A stretch of 64,000 bases of DNA from Branchiostoma belcheri (GCF_001625305.1 NW_017804020.1:7333348-7397347), one strand, 5' to 3'. Shown: positions 12,001 through 27,000, counted from the first letter of the stretch. Made by a program: numbers and translations. The notes: generated from the sequence alone by a model not told the origin.

Positions 12001-15000
12001 GACTATGAACCGGGGAGACCCGGGTTCGATTCCGAGTCGTACCCTGGACATGTCTGAACATGCGCCCCGACGTTGTGCCCTTGGGAAAGGCACTTTACAC
12101 GACTTTCCTCACTCCACCCAGGTGTGAATGGGTACCTAACTTCGGTTGGGGAAAGTCGTATTGAGGTCACCTTGTGGCGCCGAATGGCAGCCGCACAGAC
12201 CCTTGCGACAGTTCCACAAAAAATAATTGTAGAACAAATATGTGTATCATGTGTATTATTTGATTGTTGTAATTGTTGTGATTTGTATTGATTATTATGT
12301 GATACCCTGCATCAATTCAGCCGTACAAAGGCTGCGACTGCACGGGTACTGTTTGGACAATAAAAACCATTTATAACCTAATGGATATCTAATAAAACAT
12401 CAAAACATCAAACTTACACTGAGGTTGCTCCTTGGCTCCAGCGGGAGTGTCACCGCCATGCTCTCTCGTTGGTCCAACTTGAGGTTACTGAAGCCAACAA
12501 GCTTCTCCCCGATCAGCCGTTCCTTCTTCATGCGCTCACAGGCATACCTGCAGGGCAGCAAACAGGTGGACATCTTTCTCTGTCATCTCAATTTTATTTG
12601 ATGTAACATCATGTCCAGAATGGACTGAAAAAAAAGGGTTGCCTACAGCTAACAGAAGAAGTTCAGCACCTAAGGTACAAGGTGTTGCCACAGTCCTAGG
12701 AAGGTTGGAGAACATGCTGCCCCTAGAAATTTTGAGATCTCGACATTCCGAAACACTATTTTGAGGGGCACCTTTTGCTGGTAGACTTCGTAAAGCTTCT
12801 ATAGTTTATATTTATTTCCATATTTTATCGCGCTGATTTTTGTCTGTCATTGATGATGGATTGCGCAAAATTTTTGTCCGTCATGAGTGGCAAAATTCTG
12901 TCAAATGGCGGAAAGACTAGAATACTGATCAGCCCACACACATACACAAGTCTACAGATTTGCCCCTACATAACAGACAAGTTAACGAACGAACTAACGA
13001 TTTGCCCCTAACAAATGCTGCATCAGGAATTGAAGGTTGAAGTCAACCGCCAGGACTGATGAAGACAGCTCACCAGTGGGTGGTGGTGGTTTTTGCACTG
13101 CTGGCCCCCCACCCCGAGGGAATATTGAACCAAGGGCCGAAATTCCCCATGACGGGTGGTTCTCAACTGACGAACTTTTTAAACTTCTTCCTACAGAGCC
13201 ACCAGAGATAACACACCTCACCAGGCCCATAAAAGAACTGCACTTAACTCCCTCTGGTAGAACCAGAGAGAACAGTTACAGGCTACTCTGTCATTACAGC
13301 AGCCATCCTGGGCTGTAACAGGATCTGCCAGCCATTATCATAATTGTGAAGACAGCTTTACTAAGTAACTTGTCCTGCTGAGCGCAACATTTGTTGTTCT
13401 GCACACAGTACCATCTATATAGCACCCTGTATAGGTACGATTTGGGGGTATTTCTCGTGCAACGCATATCACACCGCAGCGAAACGCAACGAATGCGGAA
13501 GTAACTATGTCACTGCAGGGCAAAAAAATTTGGGGGTCTATGATCTAATTGAGACATGAAATTATTGAAAAATATTGTGCCAGGAATGTCAGAGGGACAA
13601 GGGCTAAGTTAAAGGCATCCAATGCAATTTTTTTAGGGTGGGAAAACAAAAAAAAATATTCTAAATGAAGAAATCTGCCTGATATTGACATCTATATACT
13701 GCCATTTCTTTGCAAATTTTTGCCATCATTTAAAACTAGAAGTGACTGTTTGAAATAAGCTGTAACCCAAAACAAGCTAAAATGTATGTGAGGCATCTCT
13801 ATTTTTTTTTAGTACCGCCCATAAATCGCTACAACCAGCTGATAATACAAAGCAAGCAACCAATTTCCAACAACATTGCACTTTTGCCTCAAAGATACAT
13901 GGATGGGATAGGATTGATTCACCTTTAAAGTTACTACATTAAAAGAATTGCCAGAAAATTGACTTTGAAAATCCAATTTTGCCATCCTGTAATTTTAAGA
14001 AACTGCATAATATTCAAACAGTTACTGCAATTATGAAAATGAAGTTAGGGTCCTCATCAAGAACAATGGATGAACATATCATCATCATCAATATCAAAGA
14101 AGGGTATAATTATGCAAGGAGAGAAATTATATTATAATTGAAAGACTTACAGTCGAAAGCGTACGCCCATGTCAGGCAGCTCGTCTTGGTTGACTCTTGA
14201 GAAGCGAAAGGATTCCTTGAAGACGGGGTTGTTGCCCTGTCTGACCTTCGTCTTACAGCGCTGCTTCTTGGTGGGCAGCAGTACCATGTGTACCTGTAGT
14301 ACCGGGTAGTAGTAGTAGACAGGTTTAGAAAGGCACCATTTGCAAAGCAAATGCAAAATTATGTTTACCTTCGCATATATATGGTCTGCTCTGTTAATCA
14401 AACACATTCACATAAATTATATGGTGCCAGGAGTCTAAATCCCTCCTGGTATAAAATTGCAACATGATGTAACCCAACACCAGTTACCATGGTGACAGAC
14501 ATCTAGTTCAGGTCATTGACCTTATTGGTTTGGAGAAGAAGAAGAAGAGAAATCAGAGCAAAAACAATATGTTTCCCTTTCGGCAAACATAAAATGTACT
14601 GACAAGCCTCCTGGCAGCCGTGATGGCTGAATTACGAGGCTTATTCTGACAACACGTTAGGACAAAATATTATTCATTCACAAATTTTTACGAATGTAGA
14701 GCTTAATTTAAAAACAGCGATCATTATTAGTTTAAAACCGATAGGAGCACGCAGTGGTGTATTCCACCTTCAGTACATTACAGTGTTTTGAAAAGAGAGA
14801 AACAAAACACGGAGTAGATTTACAGCAATTACAGCGAGCAATATAAGTTTGTGCACTATACTGTTACACAGTTCATTTAGTAGTACCTGGGAACCAGACA
14901 TGCCCACAGAGGAGTGAGTCTGAGTAGTATACAGTAAAACCTACCCATTAATTGTTGTTTTTTGTTTATTGGTTTATTTGTATCAACAGCAGCATGACTA

Positions 15001-18000
15001 GCAGCCATGACGTAACAGGCTGAATTACGATGCTTGTTTACAACATAAATCATTCATAGTAAGGTCATTGATGCAAATTGCAATTACGTCTGAATTACGC
15101 ACTTTGGCTCAATGAATTTTAATATTTAGAATTATACCTTGTTTAACTCATGGTTATTAACATAGAAGCACAGTCATCATAAATCAGTTCCTGGGTTACA
15201 ATGAAGTAACGGTCCAGCAAACTTGTGGTACTATAATATTTTTGTACTGTTTAGAAGAGACACCATGTAAGGGATTGGATTTTTTTAATCTATCAGTCCT
15301 ATCTATCATTAGGAACATTTCTATAAGCCGACCATCTCTGCCATGATGACCCCTTTTTCTCGGTCTCAATTTTTTTCCCCAAGGGACTTGTCTAAGCTGA
15401 CCACCAATGCACCGGTACTATTTGGGACTGCACATGGTCCAATCTCTGCATATGTCATTTTCAAGTGAGTGGCGGAAAATCATTCTGATGAGAAACTAGC
15501 AAGAAATCTTGAAAGAATTGGCCATTCTGCAAGTCATGGTGAGATAATGTTTTCAGCACCAAGGACAGACAGCATGACAACTTCTTTGCGCAATGTAAAA
15601 TGGCACAGGCTGGGTCAGTTTGGATCAATCTATTGTAAAATGCATGGAAATTTGCTGTGGTTTTCTTGTTCTCTGTCTTGTCTTGTCGGCATAGTTCTTG
15701 TACATTTTGTATAACTTTAAGAAGACCACTTATTGTCTTAGAAGATCACTTTTCCTTGGTCCTCTGGGTGGCTGTCTTAGACAAGTATAACTGTACAAAA
15801 TGTATTTCCATATACATTGTACATGTACTATAATCATAGTATAGTGGAAAACATCTAGAAAAAGGCTACTACACACTAGACATGATTGAGACATTTCTGA
15901 ACAAAAGCCAGACAGAAAGGCATTAGGTAGACACGTTTGCTGAAAAATGACATCTTGCTAAGTGGAAATAGAGATATTTTATATCCATACTCTCTTCACA
16001 CGTCAGGTAGGGACTCCCCTAGGAGACAGCCCATTACTTTGCACAGTGCAGGCTTATAAACCTATTAGAGTCTTCTCGATAATTAATTGTGTCCTGCCCT
16101 CTAGATTGCCTTTGAAAGCCAAGTACTTTGCATGATACTGGGGCATGTTTTTCGTATGCATGCAAGTTTTCACAGTTTTTCTGAAGGCATTCTGAGAAAC
16201 ATTTTCTAAACAATTGAAAGTGCAATAAGTCATGCCTGCATGAAAGTTTTCAGTTTTTCTAAAGGCATTCTGAGAAACATTTTCTAAACAATGGAAAGTG
16301 CAATAAGTCATGCATGCAAGTTTTCACAGTTTTTCTAAAGGCATTCTGAGAAACATTTTCTAAACAATGGAAAGTGCAATAAGTCATGCATGCAAGTTTT
16401 CACAGTTTTTCTAAAGGCATTCTGAGAAACATTTTCTAAACAATGGAAAGTGCAATAAGTCATGCCTGCATGCAAGTTTTCACAGTTTTTCTAAAGGCCT
16501 TCTGAGAAACATTTTCTAAGCAATTGAAAGTGCAATAAGTTATGCATGCAAGTTTTCACAGTTTTTCTAAAGGCATTCTGAGAAACATTTTTTAAGCAAT
16601 TGAAAGTGCAGTACGTCCTCTCAAAAGATACCAAGTATAAAAAAAGAAAGACATTCTTGGAGAAGGTGTAGTGGAGGGTTTTGAGTACATGCTTTTGGCA
16701 AAAAAAAAGAAGTAGAGTTTTTTCAATGTATGGCCTTGTTATAAGCTACTGATTCTGTGATACATGTAATATACTACACCCCTCTTGCTAGTCGCTTGGC
16801 ATTGCCCTGGAACAGGGGGTCAAAGTGGACCGATCTTTACAAAACCAGCAATTTTACAAAAGCGGGAATAGCTTGTGGATGAAATTTCTCAAAAACGCTT
16901 GAATGTATGCATTAATAAATAGGCTGCAGGAAAGTGAGTTTTGATGACCAGAAATTCTGAAAGGTGAGATCTGATGACCCCTTTTTGGCAGGTCTGTAAA
17001 GCAGAGATCCCGTGTTTGAGGAGAGCCACACCTCGAGCACAATTCAAGACCCCATCGCACTTATCCAAAAGAATGTGAGTGGTTCAATCCTTAAAGTCTG
17101 GTCTTACCCAACTGTACATATTGTACAGACTGATATATGATAAATGCACAGTCACCCACTAGAGATAGAAAGGCTATAGAAAACTTAGTCTACCTGTGCA
17201 CGAGAGATTATGTAAATATTGTCCAATGAATGCAGTGGAAAATGAAACACATTTTATTAGCCAGTGTCCTCACTATGAGACAGACAGAAACAGATTATTC
17301 CAGACAATTACCACAATTTCTCCATACTTTCCACATTTAGATTGAAGATCACCAAAAGACTACATTGTATGTTTCTACTAAGATCACAAAACTCACTCAT
17401 TATGCAGAATGTGGGACTATTCAATATCCACTGCCTTCAAAGAAGAAGTCAAACCTTATAATAGCAAGCGTAGTATAGAAAGTCGTTCTTGATGGTCAGT
17501 CTTCTACATCCTATTCAATCAACGCCGGTGTTCCTCAAGGCTCAGTTCTTGCCCCAACACAAACGACCTGCCCGACCACATTCTATGCCAACTTGCTGTC
17601 TATGCGGACGATTCCACCCTTTACTCCAACTCTAAAGGTCCCGGTTCCGTACTGGATAAGACAGAAATGGCAGCTGGGTTGGAAAATGATCTGCGCTCTG
17701 TCGTTGAATGGGGAGACAATTGGTTAGTCACTTTCAACGCCCAAAAAACAAAACTCCTCTCCATCAACAGATACCGGGAACCTTTTCTTCCACCTATATC
17801 CATGAATGGCAACGAGTTGCGGGAGAATGAGAGTCTCCGTCTCCTCGGTCTTATTCTCTCCAAGGATTTGTCCTGTAGATATTACATCGAATCCATAGCC
17901 AAATCAGCAGCTATGAAAGTAGGCTCACTGCTTAAAATTCGAGCCAGAAACTACCTCACTCCTGCAAGTATTCTGTATCTGTACAAATCCACCATCCGTC

Positions 18001-21000
18001 CTTGCATGGAGTATTGCTCGCATCTCTGGGCTGGTGCCCCAAAAGACTGCCTACATATTTTAGACCGCATTCAAAGGAGAATCTGTGTTGCCATCGGCCA
18101 TACTCTGGCCGCAAAGCTGGATTCCCTCTCACACAGACGCAATGTCGCATCTCTATCCCTCTTCTACAGATACTTTCACGGTCGATGTTCAAGAGAACTT
18201 GCACTTCTTGTTCCTCCACTCAGAACCTTTCAGCGTGCCACTAGGTTCTCTTCCAGTTCTCATCAATACACCGTTAACATACCTGTCTCCAAGTCATATT
18301 ACAACAACAACTTCTTTCCCCGGACTGCAAAATTGTGGAACTCTCTTCCAAACAGCTGCTTTCCGTCCGATTACAATCTACAAAGCTTCAAAACAAAGGT
18401 CCACCGCCATCTCATGACATAGCTACAATATACTCCCCTAAGTACCTCTAGCTCTATGCCTAGAAGTGGCCAAATATAATTGGCCTTGCATTGAGCGATA
18501 CCGTTAAAAAAAAAAAAAAGTAGTATAAGTATAAGTTTCTCCAGACAGTAGTTGTCTGCATGTCTCCTATTTTTGTATTGTACCGAATAGTATCTTTGAC
18601 TGTAAAAGCAATTAGCCTTCAGGCATGATTTTGCAAATTAAGATCTAACAGTTACTAGAGGATTCTTTCAGCAATGACAAGTTTTTGAAGGGTAAGGGTA
18701 CTAACCTCCAAATTTTCAATGACTATCAGTCTATCTTGTTCACGGAGTGGCCTAGTCTCGTGTGTGAACAAGATGGACTGATAGTCATCAAAAATTTGGA
18801 GGTTTAGTAGTATCCTTACCCTTCAAAAACTTGTCACTGCTGAAAGAATCTTCTTAGTAACTTTACATGTATCTATACATGACAAATGAATCTCTTCAAC
18901 AATAAGATCTAACAAACAGAATCCCAACCTGATATCCACCGGTCCCCCCTCGGTCCTTAGATGGGACGTCGCGTGCCTGGACAATGGACACGGTCATCTT
19001 GCGATTCGGTGCGTCGTACGCGAAAGCCACCTCCAACACTCCACACTTGGAGATGAGCTGGCTGTCTTCATCATACGGCTGGTCCACATCATAGTATCCT
19101 CTGTCCTGCAGGACCAAGAAAAAAAAAATACTTCCGTGAATAGTTTCATCAGGTTGGTAAGACACTGAGTATATATAGAGACTCTTTTTACCAAGTCTTG
19201 CATTGCATTGCATTGCAGCACAGGTGTACAATATTGTACAACTGGGAATGCATCTGTAGCAGCGACACAAGTGCTGTAGTGCAATGTGAACCAGTCAGAA
19301 TTGCCCTGAGGAAGTTGACAGACGGTCACCAAAATATTAGCTGAACTAGAGTTCCACGATCTCATACCTTCGCCAAATGATGTTAGCCTTTATGAATAAG
19401 AAATATACTAATCACCCTGATTATGCAAATAGGATCCTCAATTGCATGAATTATATCAGTCTGTTGATCATATTCTCCACCAAAAGACAGTCTTATCTTA
19501 ACAAAGAATGCCATTTTCTCATAAATTATGCAAATGTGGTCCTAATTTGAATACGTTATGTTTAATTATGTTCACCTTCACTTAACTTTCAAACACCCCA
19601 AGTATGAAATTCCAGGCAGTTACCACTACGCAATTATAACATTTTCTCATTAATTATGCAAATTAAGTCTTCATTTGCATAATCAATATTTGCCTGCGTT
19701 TCTCTCGTTCTTAATAACATATGTTACAAGCTTGAACTTCCTATCATGGAATGCAGCTGATTTATAGAATTTCCTCATTAATTATGCAAATTACATCAAT
19801 ATTCGCATAATTGTAATATCATTATGTTAAGCATCACTTAAGCTACCTACATACCAAAAATCATGATGATCCATCAATCGGTTCTTGAGTTATCCTCTTT
19901 TAAACATTTGTCCTTTAAACCCCCCTGCAGTTTTAGAGCAAGCCGCTAGGGGGCCTAAACTCACGTCACTTCTTCCCCAGCACAAGAGCTACCTACCATC
20001 CAAATTTCATCACCACAGCATGTCTGGATCTTGAGATATCAAAACCGGAAGTTCAGCTGCAGTACCATAACAAGCCGCTAGGGGGTCCAAAATCTAATCA
20101 TTTTGAGGTCTCATTAAGACCTACCCATCTACCAAGTATCAAGACAATCCATCAAGGCCTTCTCAAGTTATCGTGTTGACAGACAGACACACACACACAC
20201 ACATACACGAACGCCCCTGAAAACATAACCTTCTTGGCGAAGGTAATAAAAAAGTTGGTTGTGTAAAAAGAGTCTCTTTACTCAGAAAAAATACTATTGA
20301 GTAGGATATCCATCAACAAAATGTGCAAAGTTAGATTTCTAAACATTAACAGTGTGTCATATAATGTAGAATACATGACGGTGTATTTAGTATCAGCCGA
20401 GGTTCCAGCCATCCTGTGATACATACACTGTAATACACTGTGTTCTATTCACAATAATTATGTCATAAAATCATACCCACCTGAGAAAACACACATTTCA
20501 ATGGAAAATGTGTCAAAAGTTTGTGTCCCTAAACCGTAATTTTCTGACAATGTCAATTTCAATTTGCAAACCCGGTATTGGAATTTTCAAAAGCAGTGTA
20601 CACAGTGCATGCAAAACGTGTTCCAATTATTCTATGGAACTTTTGGAAGCCTGAGTGTGTGATAACCAAATAGATCTCTCAGTCTGTAAGATACTGTTAG
20701 TTATCACACACTGGTGAATGTTAACACCAGTATCGAGTATTATTGTGGCCCAGGTACGACATAAATGTAAATAATTAATTATGTATGTATAATAAATGTA
20801 TTTACATGTATTTTTCTGACAGACAAGTGTGTTTTACAGACAAGTCCAGGAATACCACAGACAAAAACAGTGATACAAATTATAGTAGAAATACCAGTCA
20901 TGCCATACATGTGTACATTTGAACAATGCTTTGGAATCCGATATTGACGGCATAATTTCATGACAAATATGTAAACAAAAATTCTATTGAACTCTCACCA

Positions 21001-24000
21001 TGAGTCTGCAATATAATCAAATAATTGTTTAACTGTAAGTTAGCTTTTGTCCATTTCCAAAGACTGTAAGTTGCTACCATTAGACAAAGTTTTTGCATCT
21101 TTGAATACTAATAATTATGCCACAACCTGGAACTAACTTTGTCTTCACTTACACCACTAGCCAAGACTCCTGTCTTTGGCAAATCAGCTTTAAATGAAGA
21201 AAGCCAAAAACTGTTACAATAACATGTACAATCATGTAACTCCCCAAAACATTGACCCTGAAAAAGTCATCCTCTTCCAACATTCCTAACATGCTCCACT
21301 GCTGTTCCATACTCGGTTGGGTTAAGGCAGCCTATGGCCAACTATGATTAGCATTTCATACATATGGCTGTAACTTTTGATAGCTTGGTCGCACCACAAC
21401 TAAACTTCACACAGTTCTAGTAGTACTTGAAACACATTGAATAAAGGTTATTTTGTTTTTACTACTTCTGAATTTTTGGGTTAAAAGTCAACATTTTGGT
21501 TTAAAAAAAGCTGTTTACTTCATGTCTTTACGCGCAAGCGGTAACAACACCTTTCATCATGATATTTTACAAGTAGAAAGCCAACCCCTTATTTATTATT
21601 TTTGTCCGAGGCTATTTTGTTTTAAATGACAGTTACAATGTTTTTTTTGGGCCACAAACGACAGAAACAGCTATTTTTCTGTCTTTTTCGGTTAAAAAAT
21701 TGCCACAGTTAAAAAATTTCGACTTATATGCAAAATAGCCTCGGACAATTTTGATAAAAAAGTGATAATACGTAAACATGGATTACTCTAAAGATGAATT
21801 ATGTTGTTTTCAGCTGCGCGTAAAGCCGTTTAAGTCATACTCCGTGAATAAAATGCGTAACAACGCGGGTTTACAGGGGAAACATACAAATGACCGCCGG
21901 TAACCCCGAATTCGAACACGCGTTCTATTCGAATGACGTCATATCGAACATGGTGGAACATGATTCGGATTCGAAACATGTATGTCACAATCGTGCAGAC
22001 ACACGCCCGAACTCGAACATGAATATCAGCCTAGGCCGCCTTAACCCAACCGAGTATATTACAAAGCAGACAGGCGGCCCAAACCTACAATATTGTACAT
22101 TCTGCCCCAAAATACATTGTACCACTCAAACATCAAGATTGTTACCATAATGTCTATAATACATTTAAATTTACATATCAAAGCTGCATGGAATTGCAGC
22201 TGTAGTATTATAAAAAAAGCTGCTTAAATGCCCATTTTCAAACTTCACTGTAAGGCCATGTTGATTTGATTAATATATGGATGACATCCGTGCACGCATG
22301 AATTTTTGGCCGTTTCCGAAAAAGAAAAAGCTTTTAACCACATTGTAAATCATACAAAACAGTTGCAAAATGAGCAAATATATACCGTAAGTTGCAAAAA
22401 AAAATATTGGGAAATGATACCAATGTCGTAGAATGCCAAAATCAAACAAAAAAGACAAAAATGTAAAGAAATGAATTTGAAGAGTAGATTATTCGCCAAA
22501 CCATACTGTGTCATTTGTTCAACCTTCATAACCTCGTAGATTTCATGATCAAGATCAATGAATCAAAGCAACTTTTTTTTGCCAAACTTTTTTTTTATTC
22601 GCAGGCTTGCATCAATTTTGGGGTTCCCAGAGGATGTCATCCATATAATAAAATTAACATGGCCTTAGTTAATAAAATATATTCTGACCCAAACCTCCTA
22701 ATCAAATGATATCCTGAAGAAACATCCACATCTTGATTTATTAATGACTACAGAATTCACAATAAAACTAGAGTTCCCCGATCTCATACCTTCGCCAAAT
22801 GATGTTAATCTTTATGACTGACAAATTATACACTAGATTATTCAAATGGGAACCTAATTTTCATGAATCATATCATTTTATCATAATCTCAGTTATCCCC
22901 TTTTGAATATTTTCAAGAATATATCCCTGCAGTTCCAGAGCAAGCCACTAGGGGGCCCAAACTCACGTCACTTCTTCCCCAGCAAAAGAGCTACCTACCA
23001 TCCAAATTTCGTCACCCCAGCATGTCTAGATCATGAGATATCACAACCGGAAGTTCAGCTGCAGTACCATAACAAGCCGCTAGGGGGCCCAAAATCTAAT
23101 CATTTTGAGGTCTCATCAAGACCTACCCACCTACCAAGTATCAAGACAATCCATCAAGGCCTTCTCAAGTTATCGTGTTTACAGACACACACACACACAC
23201 ACACACATACACGAACGCCTCTGAAAACATAACCTTCTTGGCGAAGGTAAAAATGGCACCATGCATGCAGGAGTTATAAAACAAGGAGCTAGGATGACAC
23301 CCAGGTAGAGCCAGAAATGTCTATAAAACTTCTAACGGACATTTAACATTCTCGAAACTTCTGTACATTTTTTTAAACATTTGTAAGAATGTCTTTCCCA
23401 GGCCTTTACAGGGTCTTTTTGGGGAGGACTTGCTTGTTGTGTTTTCCATTGTTCATGAGGTGTCTGTCAGAATGTCTTTAGAATAAAAGTGTGAAAACTG
23501 GCATGCATATGAAAAGCACTGCACAAAGCCAAGACAATTTATAGGGGAGGACACCATTAATTAATAGACAGATGCTAATATCTTTATAAGTGCGCATTGT
23601 GCTAAACAAAGGACTGTATAGGGGTGTCCTGACCTGACGTGTGAAGAGACTATGGATATAAAATGTCCACCTTGGGTTATTTCGATGTAGTTTTTCAGTA
23701 ACTATGTCTACTGAATGTTCTCCCGGCTGGCCTTTGTTCAGCCTATGTCTAAATCATGACTTGTCTAATGTCCGTTAGACATTTTATAGACATTTTTGGC
23801 TCTACCAGTGTGAGGCCCAAACCTGGTGGCATCCCTTGCCCTAACAACCACTTAAACATCACCACCACAGTCTCTTCCTTGGGAAATTTTTAGCTCGTCA
23901 TCATGATCAGGTAGACAGGGCTCGAAATACTGGGTACATGTGCACCTTAGTACACCCAAGATTGGAGCTGTGCACCCAATTCTTTTCTGTGGGTGCACTG

Positions 24001-27000
24001 GTGCACCCAAATATTTTTGTTGGTATTTCTGTACATACCAAACAATAATATGCAGGATATACTTGGCATCTAAGCGTTAAAAAAATAATAAATCTTTGTT
24101 GTAATACTTGTGTAAGATTTTGAAGTTAGCTCCCATTTCAGATTCAAGCTTAAAAGAGGAGCAGTATTAGGCCACACCAATTTAATTTCTTGGTTAACGG
24201 AATTGCCCGCTTCATTTTTTTCTGATTTGCAAATAAAAATAAAAATTCAAAATCAACTGCAAAATGCTCCTATTTTGCTCTGAACAGTTGAAAACAGTCC
24301 TTTTCATCCTAGTTGTTACAGTTATTTCATCTTTCAATGCAGTGGTATCATTAAAAGTTCAAAATTTATTGTTTAAATTTTGAACTAGCCTGGTGTGTTG
24401 ACTTCATGGCTCCTATCCTACCATTTTGGGCCATGATAGGATGCCTAGGCCTGTTTTTGTTTTTATTTTTTTTTCGCCCGCCCGCTCCATTATTTTTCTT
24501 CAAAAATCCGTTAACCAAGAAATCAAATTGGTGTGGCCTTATCTGTAATTATTATGTTTTGTTGTGTATGGTGCAGTGCATCCAAAAAAATGTTTGTGCA
24601 CCCAATTTTTTTAGCTTGGGTGCACCAGAGCACCTATTCCCAAAAATGAATTTCGAGCCCTGATGTAGATGACTTTTGATAACTTTTTTTCTGCCATGAA
24701 CCCCTGGTGTATTAAGGAGTGAGTGTCATTACTCAGAAAGCTGCCACCTTGGCTTCATTCACCTTAACCTCGACCTACATTTTGTACCTGTCATGAAGAT
24801 ATATCCACCACATTTTCAGTTATAATATATGACAAGTTACTGGAATCGCTACATAGTATTACATAAGGCCACACCAATTTAATTTCTTGGTTAACGGATT
24901 TTTCTAGAAAAATAATGGAGCAGGCGGGCGAAAAAAAATAAAAATAAGAACAGGCCTAGGCATCCTATTATAGCCCAAAATGGTACGATAGGAGGCATGA
25001 AGTCAACACACCAGGCTGGTTCAAAATTTAAGCAATGAATTTTGAACTTTTAATGATACCGTTGCATTGAAAGATGGAATAACTGTAACAACTAGGATGA
25101 AAAGGACTGTTTTCAACTGTTCAGGGCAAAATATGAGCATTTTGCAGTTCATTCTGAATTTTTATTTTTATTTGCAAATCAGAAAAAAATGAAGCGGGTG
25201 AATCCGTTAACCAAGAAATTAAATTGGTGTGGCCTAATTTTACACAAATTTTGTATACTACATAATTGTTGTTGTTCACACAGTCATCAAATATTAACCT
25301 TTTCCTAACCCGTAAATGTGAAAATAGAGCTAATAAAATACATATTTTTTTGAAAACATGGCCACTTGTGTTAAAATAAAATAAAATACAACACAGTGTA
25401 TTCCTCATCACCCTCGGTCCCAGCTCTCCCACGGGTTGGGCTACCTTGGGTAATATGGAATACAACATGTTGCATTCTAGACTACATTTCCATGAAGAAT
25501 TACTCCATGTCTAGAGTTGTTCTTAATATCCTTAGGCTAATAGGCTATGCGGGCACCCAAATACATCTTTTTGCAACAAGGATTTCAAACTAGTCTGGCC
25601 CCATTTGTAACATCGTCCATCCCTGTTTAGCCTTGTTTGATCCAGCACAGATAGATTTCCTTGGTGACCAGTAAATTGCATTCATAAGGCCACAGCAAGT
25701 AATTCTTATGGATGACATCAGCGCGCGCATTAATTTTCACCTGATTTTGGAAAAAAAACAAGAAATTTTGTTGCCTTCTGACAGTGGTCAATATGCCGAA
25801 AATCGGCAAAGATGTCTGTTGCCATGCCGGAAGGTGGAGGGCAGACACCTATTAACTTCAAGACACGATACAAGAAAAGGCTCTGAATTAATGTTTTGTT
25901 TCTTACTTAGATGCAGTGATATGTGATGCTGGCTGTGTATATGTGATATTCCCACTGAATCAAAACAATGTACAATGATTGAGTCAAAATTCTAAATTGT
26001 AGTAACCTTGTTTTTTTTTCGCCTGCCTTGTTTTTTCTTGCTCGCTCGCATTAGGTTTGGAGTCTGCGGAGGATGTCATCCATAAGATTTACTTGCTGTG
26101 GCCTAAATGCATTTATAATGGGATATTCTCAGAAAAACAACATCTGCATGCACCTCCAGGCAGTCATGTCTATGCCGGTATGTGCAGCACTTTAAAAGAT
26201 TGCAAGGCCCCTTTGATATGCAGACAACAAAAAGCATTTCGCTTCATCCAAGGATTCAGTAAATGGTAGATGGAAAGCACAGGGTACGGTTAGAATGTAC
26301 AATCATGCTGTCCATGGAATAGGAATACCCCATGCATTTATGTAGCATATGTTGCTGGTGTTCACAGATGATGAAATGATGAACGTCCCATTATCTGTTG
26401 CACTGACAGGTCAATTGTCTCCATTTGACAGCCGAGGTTTGCAAGTTAAAATGAGCATCAAATATGTGTAACAACAACTAGAGAAGATAATCTGACAGAT
26501 AGCATATTATCAACTGATGAGAGATTTGTGAATAACAATAAAATTTCAGCTTCCAACACACGCTCAGACACAGCAAGCCTTACATGTACAAAATGAATTA
26601 TACAATGAAGGATAGCCTATGGCAATGCCCACTCGAATCTACTATTAAAATTTACACTCAGCCAAGACAATTTCTGTCACATACCTCTGTTTTCTTTTTC
26701 CAATTGGGATCTGGAGCAGTAGAACTGGCGACAGACATTTCGTCTACACTCACCGCATCGCTCACGGGATACGCCGTCACCGATTCGTCCCCCGACGACA
26801 AGCCGCCCAGTCCCTCCTACATGTACAACGAGACGAGGAATTCAACCTCCGCGCTGTGGCATCCACATGACACCTGCACTCACCTTCAGCCTTCACACCA
26901 CAGGCAACACCCAGCCAACCACCGCTAATGGTGCAGGCTCGTCTCTCGTGCATTATCCGCTGAGTGCCGTCACCAATTAGCTCCCCCCCACCGCATCACT

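Noticed and set aside
11979-12040. Genuine tRNA gene
   Set aside because: A and B boxes are present, but the tRNA fold is decayed and it is fused to a SINE body repeated elsewhere.
13037-13318. 93-codon frame with Pro/Gly-rich sequence in a Syt intron
   Set aside because: No splice signals, no family match, and open on the opposite strand as well; treated as repeat-derived.
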